Positions 1 to 8,819 of a DNA stretch of 40,847 bases are shown here, piece by piece. The DNA is from Dimargaris cristalligena (lineage: Eukaryota > Kickxellomycota > Dimargaritomycetes > Dimargaritales > Dimargaritaceae), in NCBI GenBank assembly GCA_027576995.1, contig JANBQC010000030.1:26404-67250 (forward strand), written 5' to 3'. The notes under the pieces are model-generated. The model saw only the letters and a program-made list of their open reading frames with translations, was not told the origin of the DNA and ran no database searches. Positions within the stretch are counted from its first letter, which is position 1, and every line of letters starts with the position of its first letter. The position numbers and the translations under genes were made by a program.

Positions 1-510
1 GACACACACCACCACTATGGCTCAGTCAGCTGACCACCCACTTATTCGTTGCCACTGGTGCTGTAAGTTCCTCCCTTCGCCAAATAGAATGCGCTGGAAC
101 CCTCTAGCTTTGCTTTAGTTGCGCAACAGTCATCTGCCCTCTCACCACCCTTCTTCCTCTTCCTTCATGTATCACTTAAATGGCACAGCTCCACAATGTC
201 TGGCGTATAATTAATTATTCTATTAATCAGCAAGGCTATACCACTTCTATGCATTCTGCATGGCCCAATGCAGTCCCTTGTTTATATCTCCCCCTCATAA
301 ACCATAATAAATAACCCTGTAAACTCAATAGTATGCTGCCAATAAATACAGGTATAATAAACCCCACCGCCACTATACTGCAGATCAAAATCATTTATAG
401 ATGCATCATCACATTCAAAATAATTGGGATAGATCGTGTGGCGCAATGGGAAATGGGGTGCATTTATTCCCTCCCATCGAAAAAAGTAATAATAATAGAT
501 GTTGAAAAAA
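1..510. other. intergenic region at left edge
   Basis: No gene is firmly recognised here. The right part (from about 300) is AT-rich and lies just past the stop codon of the leftward BAP31-type gene, so it holds that gene's 3' flank. An ATG at 17 followed by a GTAAGT at 63 could be a small spliced ORF; it is treated as a finding only. Confidence 0.5.
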
Positions 511-1710
511 TTAGGCATCTTTTTTAACTTCTTTGAGGACCACCACCGGTTCTTCAACGATTGACGAGACTTGGCCGGGGGAGCGGGCTTCGAGGGCGTT
601 GTGTTTGTCGGCTAGGCGCATATACTCGTCGTGTTGGCCCTCGGCCTGCTTCTTAAGAATTTCAAAATCGGCGACACGCTTGCGAGCCACGTCCAGCTCC
701 TTACGGGTTGCCTCCAGGTCCTGCTTCAGCTTCTTATCGCCGCCCACGACCTGCTGCTTGGAGAGGTCGGAGTTGGTCTTACGGACGGTGTCGAGCTCAT
801 CCTCGCGGTGCAGCAAATCCAGGATTAAATTGTAGGTGCCGGTGAGAATCAGGCCAAGGAACAGGGTGAAGCCGGTCAAATAGACATTGCGTTGGCTGTA
901 GAATTTACGGGCGTGCAGCTGGCTCTCCATCTGGGCATTGACTATAGGCTCTGCGTGGAGCTCCTCCTGGGTCTTTTGCATACGGATCACGGCATCGATA
1001 AATAGCAAGAACACGAATGCAAAAACGACTCGCATCCAGTAGAACACGAAGGCGATGGCCTTGGAGCGGGACACCACATAGAGCAGGTTGCGGCGCCAGC
1101 GGTGGGGCAGGGGGAGCTGGGGAGGAGGAATATTGATAAATAGATATACATGCAGACTAGTCACAGTTAAAGATGGGTATTCCAATCAGTACCATTTCTC
1201 TCCCCTTTCTTTATAATCTCGATTGATCGGGGTGTGGAGAGTGGGAAAAGGCCACTAGGTCGGCGGGGGAAATCGGAGGGTTGATGACAGTAGCGTAGTA
1301 TAGTAGCGACATGGGGGACTGAATCACGAGGTGGTGGTGACGACTGATTGGCCCAACAAAGCCGATTGCAGAGAGAATAGGTGTAGACCCGATACTGACG
1401 TCCACACACCAACTGGTTGATTGGATTATTGGGATGGTCAGGGGTTAATAAGTAGTACTAAAGGCGGAGTTTATCACTTACGATCAGGGTGACGAACACC
1501 GAGCACTGAATGGGTCAAGCGTTGCCGTAGGAGAGGGGGATATTCAGCAGTGGTAGTTAAAATATATAAGTGGGTAAGTTAGGGCACGGAGAACAGGACA
1601 TATAAAACCACCAGGGCAACGGAAGGAGATAGCATAGGGGGGATAATGGACAGGGCTGGTCTTACCTCAAAGACCAAGAGTGCGAAGATGAGGGTATAGT
1701 GTAGCGCCAT
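511..1710 (-). CDS. BAP31/Yet-family ER membrane protein
   Basis: Member of the BAP31 (B-cell receptor-associated protein 31; yeast Yet1-3) family, an ER membrane protein involved in export and quality control of membrane cargo. Spliced model: exons 1666-1710, 1482-1505 and 511-1116 on the minus strand, all junctions in phase 0, giving 224 aa. Both donors are GTAAG. The family pattern is visible: a hydrophobic N-terminus (residues about 3-23), the PLPHRWRRN loop, a second membrane span (about 43-65) ending in FIDAVIRM, and a third span (about 100-122). A charged heptad-rich coiled coil follows (about 125-200). The C-terminus is KKDA, matching the KKXX dilysine COPI retrieval signal expected for an ER resident. 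The middle exon is only 24 nt; without it the first span would be too short. Which Yet paralogue it corresponds to cannot be said. It diverges from RPC11. Confidence 0.9.
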
Positions 1711-1745
1711 GGTGCTAGTTGGAATGGGCCACGGAATAGGAGGTA

Positions 1746-1767
1746 GTGTGTGTGTGTGTGTGTGTGT
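1746..1767. repeat. (GT)n microsatellite
   Basis: An uninterrupted GT dinucleotide run of about 11 units in the BAP31 leader/promoter region, roughly 35 bp upstream of the start codon. Confidence 0.95.
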
Positions 1768-1853
1768 ATGAGGTAATGAGAAGGTGGGTAGGGGGGAATG
1801 CCCGGGAATGGAAGACCAGGGTAATATAGGTAAGTAGGTGGGTAGTAAAGGAG

Positions 1854-1858
<5 letters not shown>

Positions 1859-1889
<31 letters not shown>
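1859..1889. repeat. (GA)n microsatellite
   Basis: An uninterrupted GA dinucleotide run of about 15 units. On the BAP31 coding strand it is a CT tract about 150 bp upstream of the start codon, so it could act as a pyrimidine-rich promoter element. Confidence 0.95.
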
Positions 1890-1892
<3 letters not shown>

Positions 1893-2773
1893 ATATACCA
1901 AAATACTTAAGGTAGCTTGGAGGGGGGCGTGGGGAAGAGGTTTTATGGAAGGGCTGAGTCGGCTGGTTGGTTGTATATGCACCGAAGGGAGGGGGGCTGG
2001 GTAAAAGAGGGGGGACAATAAGAGCTGCGCAGCCCAGCGAGGGGATGCCACGATCAATGCGCACTTGAATGAATGCAGTGGGTTAGTAAAAGTAAGTAAT
2101 TAGAGAGGGAGGGCGTACGCCAAGCAAGCCATGTCTATAGAGATGACGACGATTATCGAGGGAGGTCACCGCCCAAAACCCGCCCAATTTTCTCAGAGAC
2201 CCTCCTCTCCTCTGCTTAGCTATACTACTCCATACCACCTCACTTACTTGGTGACGGCAACCGAGGTTTACAGGCTGAGCATGAATAAGTAAGAGTGAGC
2301 GGTAACCTCTATTATATGCCGCACATGGTAAAGCAGCTCGCTTGGCTATACCGGGGGATGAGAGGAGAACCTTCCAGAATTCGGGAGAGTTGTGGGCTGC
2401 TGTTGGTGTTGGGGAACGGGGTTGTCTGCTGTTGTATTTTCTCCCTTCTCGTTTGATTAGTCAAGGTATGACAAGGGGGTGGCACTCTTAAGTCTGGGGG
2501 GGGCTTCTAATTTCGGGCATTGGTTATAGCAGCGGGTTAGGGTATCTTTTTTTCAGAAAGTCGGGGCCATTCCGTTGAGAGGAGAGAACCCGGCTCTTTT
2601 CTTAAAATACTCGCAAAACCCATTCATTCTATTACATTCCAAGCCAAGTCAGGTTAGGCCACTCTAGCTTTACCTTGCTCCACTCCCCCCATTTGCATTC
2701 TCGTCCATTATTCGTTTTTTCCATAAATTAGGGTTAGCTCTCTCACCCAAGCAACCTCCTTTAGCCTTCCACC

Positions 2774-3100
2774 ATGCTGTTCTGCCCCCAGTGCTCTAAT
2801 ATGCTGACCAACGACATGGGCCAGGAGGTCCATGCCTTTGTCTGCCGCTCCTGCCCCTACCAGTTTCCCATTACCCGTAAGCTTTCGGCCCGTACCGTCC
2901 TCAAACAGAAGGAGGTGGACGATGTCATGGGCGGGGCAAAGGCCTGGGAAAATGTCGACAAGACCGAGATCCGCTGTCCCAAATGTGAGCACGACATGGC
3001 TTATTTCCGTCAGATTCAGATCCGCTCAGCGGACGAACCCACCACCCAGTTCTATCGTTGCTGTAACGACGACTGCCGGTATGAATGGCGGTTGGACTAA
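2774..3100 (+). CDS. RPC11: RNA polymerase III subunit C11 (POLR3K-like)
   Basis: Small zinc-ribbon subunit of RNA polymerase III, required for termination, reinitiation and intrinsic RNA cleavage when 5S, tRNA and U6 genes are transcribed. Intronless, 108 aa, the same length as human POLR3K. The N-terminal ribbon has CPQC (C4, C7) and CRSC (C24, C27). The C-terminal TFIIS-like ribbon has CPKC (C68, C71) and C96/C101, with the invariant RSADEP loop (R84 to P89) that reaches into the active site to stimulate cleavage. The context CACCATG and the immediate start of the first ribbon fix the start codon. It is transcribed away from the BAP31-type gene and converges on the low-complexity gene at 3696-4433. 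Confidence 0.97.
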   Translation: MLFCPQCSNMLTNDMGQEVHAFVCRSCPYQFPITRKLSARTVLKQKEVDDVMGGAKAWENVDKTEIRCPKCEHDMAYFRQIQIRSADEPTTQFYRCCNDDCRYEWRLD

Positions 3101-3695
3101 ACATGAGGTGCTATTATTATTATTTATCATTATTCAGTGTGGCCCACTTTTTGCTTCCTTGTCATGGCATTTCACTCCACAATCCCTTATCTCGACGGTG
3201 ATGACAATGCCAATGGTTATCCCGCCCCCATTCTTTCATTAATTAAAGTTCACTGGGAGCTTGATTGGAGAAATAACCGCAACACGAACCTTTCTTTCAC
3301 TGTAGATTATAAGTTATTTCACCACTTGCATTGATTGCTAATCCCACCATATTCTCTCACTAGAATTATAATAATACATATCAGTATTTTATACACCTCT
3401 CCTCTTTTAAACTAAACTAAATAAATCAATCGACTATGATGCATGACTAAAAAAAATAATGAATTTATTGTTGTGGTACGCCTGGTGGGGCGCGCGTGGA
3501 GTAGTAGTCCCGGGAAGTCAGATGATGGTCCGGCCGGGAAAGTGAACAAACAGTAGTCAAGATAAACGGGTAAACCAAGGTTATGTACTAATGACAGGGC
3601 ACGTGGAGGGTAGAGTAGTAGTAGTAATAGTAATAGTACTACTACTACAGCCCACGGCCATTAAAAGGGGTTGTTGGAGGGAGAGGGTGAACAAA
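3101..3695. other. convergent 3' region of RPC11 and the Gly/Pro-rich gene
   Basis: AT-rich 3' flanks of two convergent genes. An AATAAA-like hexamer occurs near 3420, about 320 bp past the RPC11 stop. The right part contains the perfect hairpin annotated separately. No coding signal is seen. Confidence 0.6.
3615..3648. repeat. perfect inverted repeat, 12-bp arms
   Basis: GTAGTAGTAGTA (3615-3626) and its exact reverse complement (3637-3648) flank a 10-nt loop. It lies 48 nt past the stop codon of the leftward gene at 3696-4433, so the transcript's 3' UTR would fold into a 12-bp stem. It arises from a triplet repeat switching orientation. Confidence 0.9.
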
Positions 3696-4433
3696 CTACG
3701 AGTCGTAGTCGGCACTGCGGTAGCCGCCCTGGGGGAATCCACCCTGAGGGGGACCACCGCCCTGGTTGAAACCGCCGCCTTGCTGGGGGTAGTGGCCCTG
3801 GGGAGGGTGTCCGCCCTGGGGGTACCCACCCTGGTTGTAGCTGCCCTGGCTGGGCATGGGCTTCTGGCCGTAACCACCACCGGGGGTATGGCTGCCGGGC
3901 TGCTGCACGTAGGCCGGGGGCATATTGGGCATGCGGGGCTCGTTGGGACCCAGGGCATACGACTTATCGTCACCCTTGAAGTGGTCGTAGGCCTTCTTAC
4001 CAGCGTAGGCAGCGGCACCGGCGGCCAGGAGGCCACCCGCGACCATACCAGCGGTCTTCCAGGGGCTGGATTCGTCATCGTCGTCAGAGTCGTTCTTGTG
4101 AGGGGGCTGGTCGCCGGACTGGTTGTGACCGTAGCCGACGTTGTTGCCACCGTAGCCGGAGGAGTTGTTACCGCCCTGGCCTTGGTGACCATACGGGCCC
4201 TGGCCCGGGGGAGGGCCTTGGCCGTGGTGGCCCTGACCCTGGTTGTGGCCGTAGCCGGAGCCCTGGCTCGAGTGGCTGCTGGGTGGTGGGGGCTTGGCAG
4301 TGCCGGACACATAGGCACCCTGGTTGTAGCCGGCGGGGTTGTAACCGGTCGAGTCGGCGGGAGTGGGGTTGTTGTTGCCCTGGGCACCGTAGGCACCGCG
4401 CTCGGAGTAGTTGTCGCTGTTGTAGGCCGACAT
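3696..4433 (-). CDS. Gly/Pro/Gln/Tyr-rich low-complexity protein with a glycine-zipper-like segment
   Basis: Predicted 245-aa protein, unspliced in the coding part. Residues 1-110 are rich in G, Y, N, Q and P, with GYN, YGHNQ and GQG units. An acidic patch (DSDDDDES, 115-122) leads into a short Gly/Ala-rich hydrophobic segment, about residues 126-150 (GMVAGGLLAAGAAAYAG), followed by basic KKAYDHFKG. The tail (about 175-245) is GGYPQGG/PPQG repeats. Such proteins are common in fungi but no function can be assigned. The start at 4433 is chosen because the upstream in-frame extension runs through a TATA box and a probable leader intron. Its composition leaves long ORFs open in two other frames, which I treat as shadows. 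It might be a stress or membrane-associated structural protein, but that is a guess. Confidence 0.75.
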   Translation of the reverse strand: MSAYNSDNYSERGAYGAQGNNNPTPADSTGYNPAGYNQGAYVSGTAKPPPPSSHSSQGSGYGHNQGQGHHGQGPPPGQGPYGHQGQGGNNSSGYGGNNVGYGHNQSGDQPPHKNDSDDDDESSPWKTAGMVAGGLLAAGAAAYAGKKAYDHFKGDDKSYALGPNEPRMPNMPPAYVQQPGSHTPGGGYGQKPMPSQGSYNQGGYPQGGHPPQGHYPQQGGGFNQGGGPPQGGFPQGGYRSADYDS

Positions 4434-4484
4434 AGTGGGAAGAAGACTAGATGTAGTAGAGGGGGGGTAAACAGAGCAGGGAAG

Positions 4485-4606
4485 CTGGTTAAGGTTAGAG
4501 TAGGGAGATGAGAAGTGAAGAGAAAAGGAGCCCGACTGGCTAGTATGGGATGAGTCACGGTTTGGGTTGCAACACTTCTGGGGTGAATAAGGGAGTGATG
4601 ACTTAC
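4485..4606 (-). other. probable 5' UTR intron of the Gly/Pro-rich gene
   Basis: On the minus strand a consensus donor GTAAGT begins at 4606. A CTCTAACCTTAACCAG stretch ending at 4485 supplies both a CTAAC-type branch sequence and an acceptor. Removal would leave a leader of roughly 50 nt before the ATG. Donor and acceptor are read directly; use of the intron is inferred. Confidence 0.5.
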
Positions 4607-4721
4607 GGTTAGAGAGGTGGAGAAAAAGGGAGGGGGGAATGGAAGCAAGAGAACCGGGAAGAAACGAAGAGAGAACGATACACGATACTGTACTTGGTGG
4701 GCCAGACGGACCTAGCTTGGC

Positions 4722-4730
4722 CTTTATAAG
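4722..4730 (-). promoter_or_regulatory. TATA box of the Gly/Pro-rich gene
   Basis: CTTATAAAG on the minus strand, about 290 bp upstream of the ATG and about 120 bp upstream of the putative leader intron. It is one of the clearest TATA boxes in the window and suggests a strong or regulated promoter. Confidence 0.6.
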
Positions 4731-6446
4731 ACCACGAATGGTGCCATGGTTGGCTGGGAAATCCATCCCCTCTCTCCCTCTCTCTCTCTCGGCTGATACC
4801 ACTCGTTAAAGCGGAGGGAGGGGAGGCCTTGGCGGAACAATACAGTAATACATAGTATACCCCCGCCCGTCTCTGTCTGTCTATTATACTCTATTCTTCC
4901 CGGGTGCTGCAGCATTGAGTGTTGTTGGCCAAGGCCAAGACCAAGCCAACATTATTCCCACTCCACTGGCCATTCGAACTACTCCACGTGATACTTTGCT
5001 GCATGGGGGCAGTGGTCTATTGTTCACCGCTACAATCCTTTATTGGCCTTTGATTTCCGGTTGGGCTTTTGAGTGCTTCCCAGGCCACTTTCCCTGTTCC
5101 CACTCTCGTACATACTTCCCTGATAAAGTCGCAAAGACTCCCTTGGCATATCTTACCCGTCTGGATTGTATCGGCCCTGTCGATATATCCCCGCCCCCCC
5201 ACTTGATAGCCGTACCGCATGCGCGCGAATTACCCTGGGGGTGTTGGTCGGTCAAATCCCCCCCCCATTGTTGGCCTCGGTAAACAAGTCCCCTGAGAAC
5301 CCGTCATGTGGCCTATGATCTCCGAAACAATCCGTCCGCATTTCGGCCAGATATATCTTGATCGGTGGTTGGGCGGGGTTTCCCGCTGGCGTCTCGTAGA
5401 GGGCTGGATGGTTACACAAGCTTCTTGACTTACCAGCGCCATTTAATGTGGGTGGCAGAATAGGGCCCGGCTTGCCAAGTGCAGCCGCCCAGGCCTCTTG
5501 GAGTGTTCTGCCAGATGCAGGCCGATCTATAGGCGGAGGTCTAATAAATAATCCCTTTTGGTCTTATTGTTCCATAGATGCATTGGGCTATTGGACCCTC
5601 CGGCCCCTGTACCTGGGTCCAGTTTCCTGGGTCGTGCTATGTTAATATTTCCGGAACTGGGTAGTGGCCCAAAACATCACTGCGCTGGTGACGACGGCAA
5701 TGCCTTATAGTTTGCATTTTCTTGCCATTTCTGCTTATCGGATTCTAAGTTCCCCCCGTTCAACCTGCCATCGGTTTGCCTGGGCTTACTTCCGATGATT
5801 GGTGGTGGTGGTGTATGTATTTGTTGTTCCTTCCCTATACCCCTACTAGCATGCCTAGGCTGCGCCGGGTTTGCTATCTGCGATTACACCTCCTTTGTTT
5901 CGGATTTCCCTCTGCCATTTAATACCCGGGTTTCCTTCAGCGCCCACGAACATAGTCAAGTTGTGAGGCGAGGCTCGCCGCCCTTTAATAAAATGGGGAA
6001 GTTTTCATGAAGGCAGGGAGCAGAATTCCTAGGATGCCAGCGAGTCGATGACTCAACAACTGGTTGGTAGATTGATACATTGGTTGATTGAGGGGACAAC
6101 CGAGGAATGTAGAATATAATAGTGAAGTGAGGGTGGGGAGATTGACCGCACAGAGCCAGTCACACCAGTGACTGTGACCAGCTTTAGTGCGTCATGTTAT
6201 AAGCAGGTGGATATGTGAGGGGAGCAACCGTATCCCGTGACCTCACTACTGTCAATCAAGCGGAGTTTCCTTAGCCCATGGTCAGTTTAGGCGGTTCCTG
6301 ACGCCGAGTATTTGAAGTGACGAAGAGTAGCCCACTTCCCTTCTGTCTTGTTATCCTTTTGACCCCCACGACTCCTTTCCTCTACTGCCCTCCGCCTCTA
6401 TTCCACCGTCCCCTAACAACCTCGTTTCCCTGCACATTCGCCCGTC
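4731..6446. other. long intergenic region between divergent genes
   Basis: About 1.7 kb upstream of URC4. The left end is the promoter of the leftward gene; the last 130 bp before URC4 are strongly pyrimidine-rich. A 122-codon open stretch at 4915-5283 has no recognisable domain and coding support is lacking. Nothing else is identified. Confidence 0.5.
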
Positions 6447-7966
6447 ATGGTGGTCGACATTCAAGTTGCCCCGGCCCAGGAGGCCGCTATGGTTTCCAAG
6501 CTCAAGTCGCTCGAAACCGTTCGCGAGCGCTCCCGCCAAGTGTACACCCTCGCTGAAGCCGGCCGGCTCGACCACTTTATCCTCCACCCCGACAAAATCG
6601 ACGACGCCGCCGAGTTCGTGGCCCAGCTCATCCGCCGTGACTATGCCGCCCCCACCGACGTGCCTCCGCATAGTCGCTGGCGCCATTTTACGGTCGGTGG
6701 CATTGACCGCGTTCAGAAACTCTTGGACCGCTGGCAGTCTGCCTCCAGCCCAGCCCTGTCCAACATCGAGGTGACTCGTCGCACCCTGGACCTCTTTGTG
6801 GTTTCAGTTCTGCTGGACGCCGGTGCCGGCAACGTGTGGTCCTACCATGATGCTGCCAACCGCCAGAGTATCAACCGGTCGGAAGGTCTGGCCGTGGCTT
6901 CTTTGGATATGTTCCTGGCCGGTATCTTCTCGTCCGACCCGGAGGATCCCCACCGTGTAGATGGTAAGTATACTGACAGTCCCATTAGATGGCCGTCTCC
7001 ACCTACTCTGCCTAAGCAACTCGAGTCCCTTGGGGCTCTTTTATTATATATATATATATATATGCCCTCTTTTAACCAGGCTGCCAATACCTTTGTACCA
7101 ACTACCCCTATGCTTACCCCTTGCTGATAGCCCAGGGTCTACTTAGTCTGACCGTTGATCAACTTTCAACCGGCCTCCAAGTGTCGGATACCAACCCCTT
7201 GGTGGGCTTGGAGGGTCGATGCTCTTTACTCCAGCGTTTGGGCCAAACCATGCTGGATAGCACCATGTTCTTCCCGACCCAGAGTGGTCTTCCCCCTCGT
7301 CCCGGCAATCTTCTGGACTATCTCCTGTCGCAATCCTCCAACCCCGCTACGGGCGGCTCGGTGGACCTCCGCCACTTATGGGCGGTGGTCATCGAAGGTC
7401 TTGCCGGGATCTGGCCGCCCACCCGAACCCTGCTGAACGGCCAGTCCCTAGGAGATGTCTGGGTGTGTCCCAGCCTGGCGGGTGGTCCTGAGGCGGCGGC
7501 CCGGTCCTCACCCGGGGTGGACCAGTTGGTACCCTTCCATAAGCTTTCGCAGTGGCTGACCTACTCGGTGATGGAGCCCATCACCCTCATCATGGGGCTG
7601 ACCTTCGACGGAGTCGAGCACCTCACCGGGTTGCCGGAATACCGCAACGGCGGCTTGTTTGTCGATCTGGGGGTCCTCGAACTCAAGACCGCCACTCTAA
7701 ACGCCGCCGGTAGCGGCCCCGATTCTGTGCCGTCCTTTAATGTAGACGACCCCGCTGTGGTCGAATGGCGGGCGCTAACCGTTATTCTGCTGGATAAGAC
7801 CGCGGAGAAGGTGCGGGGCATTTTTGGACTGACCAGTAGCCAACTGCCTTTGGCCCAGATTCTTGAAGGGGGCACCTGGAAGGCGGGTCGTGAAATTGCC
7901 CAGCGTCTGCGACCCGATACCCGCGGCCCCCCGATTGCCATTATTTCGGATGGCACTGTTTTCTAG
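6447..7966 (+). CDS. URC4: DUF1688 / uracil catabolism protein 4
   Basis: DUF1688 family, called Urc4 in the Lachancea kluyveri uracil-catabolism (URC) pathway, where it is needed to use uracil as nitrogen source; its reaction is not established. Exons 6447-6963 and 7131-7966, phase-1 intron of 167 nt with donor GTAAGT, 450 aa. The junction restores RVDAQGLLSLT, followed by the family block QVSDTNPLVGLEGRCSLLQRLG. Further conserved stretches are RSRQVYTLAEAGRLDHF at the N-terminus, the WSYHD segment, FHKLSQWLTYSVMEP and the C-terminal EWRALTVILLD. Alternative acceptors at 7136 and 7147 break the frame. The intron contains a TA microsatellite. The start follows a CT-rich leader, and an ATG 45 nt downstream is less conserved in position. 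No other URC gene is in the window. Confidence 0.92.
7044..7062. repeat. (TA)n microsatellite in the URC4 intron
   Basis: A pure TA run of about nine units inside the only intron of URC4. It would vary in length without affecting the protein. Confidence 0.9.
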
Positions 7967-8819
7967 ATGAGTTTAGTGACGAGACTGTTCTTCGCACACA
8001 TATAGTATTCATTCACTATTACTTTGGTGGAATCCCGCCAAGTTCCTTTATCGGGAATTCCCTTTTATAATTATAACCCATGTGCCACAGGTATGTTTTT
8101 ATTTTATACTATATTTGGTTGGCAATAAATAACCTATAATAATCGCTGAAAAGCAATAAATTAGAGCAAAGCAAATGGTGTGGCTACACCTCCTATAGAT
8201 CCTAGTAAAGACCCTATTGGCTAGCTAATGAGAGCTGTGTAGTCGTTTAGTTCTGGGTGCTGATGCCGCGGTGTGATTATATTGCAGGTCTCCCCCTCAT
8301 TTGGCCGGCGTGCTGTGGGCCGCATGGCATGCAGCTGAGGCCGCCTGATCACCACTTTGGCCTGGGAAGCCCCCATAACCGGTATACCTCCCGGGTCAGT
8401 TTGGCTTGCATGGTGGGAGAGAGAGAGATATGGTTTAGTGAAGGTGTCTCTTGTGGAGTGAGCGGGAAAATACAGGCATAGTCAAAGTAAGAAAGAGAGA
8501 GAGAGAGAGAGAGATAGCCCAACCCAAGCTACACCGCCCAGGCCCGGCTGCTTAGGGAATTTCCTGACCGTACTTGGGGATTTTAGCGGACACAGTCCAA
8601 CAAGGCCGCCTTCTCCCCCATCAGCTGGTTGTTTGCTCATTCCTCCAACTGTGTATTTCCTTCCCTTTCCCTGAAACCGAGCACTGGCTGGTCAGTTGTG
8701 TTTTCTGGTCTTGGTGTCGTCTTCTACTTGTACCCATTGATCAGTCCTAGTTTCCTATTCACTTTGTCGTTGCCGCCTTCCTCTTTGTCGATACTTGCAA
8801 CTACCCTTCTTCGATCGCC
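7967..8819. other. URC4 3' flank and DNM1 promoter region
   Basis: An AT-rich URC4 3' flank with an AATAAA hexamer near 8127 is followed by the DNM1 upstream region. A GA microsatellite lies at 8494-8514. The last 200 bp before the DNM1 ATG are rich in CT and TTCC. No coding signal is seen. Confidence 0.5.
8494..8514. repeat. (GA)n microsatellite
   Basis: A GA dinucleotide run of about 10 units, about 310 bp upstream of the DNM1 start codon. Confidence 0.9.

Larger units (their letters stand above)
1711..2773. promoter_or_regulatory. divergent promoter region, BAP31-type gene / RPC11
   Basis: About 1.06 kb between two divergently transcribed start codons. It contains a GT microsatellite and a GA microsatellite close to the BAP31 side and a pyrimidine-rich stretch just before the RPC11 ATG. 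No convincing TATA box was found on either side. Open stretches read here on the minus strand are repeat-driven (runs of Ser/Leu and Thr/His) and are not taken as genes. Confidence 0.5.

Noticed and set aside
1579..2064. Long minus-strand ORFs upstream of the BAP31-type start
   Set aside because: They run through GA and GT microsatellites giving Ser/Leu and Thr/His runs; only the last 15 codons from 1710 are real.
3591..4511. 306-codon ORF on the plus strand opposite the Gly/Pro-rich gene, rich in Val/Ala/Gly
   Set aside because: It is the mirror of a strongly biased, repeat-rich coding sequence on the minus strand; its own composition (V, A, G, L runs) is what the reverse complement of Gly/Tyr/Gln/Pro codons gives. 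No domain is visible.
3581..4648. 355-codon ORF on the minus strand in another frame of the same gene
   Set aside because: Shadow of the repeat-rich gene: its Thr/Pro/Ala/Arg runs arise from frame-shifted GGN/CAN/TAN codons.
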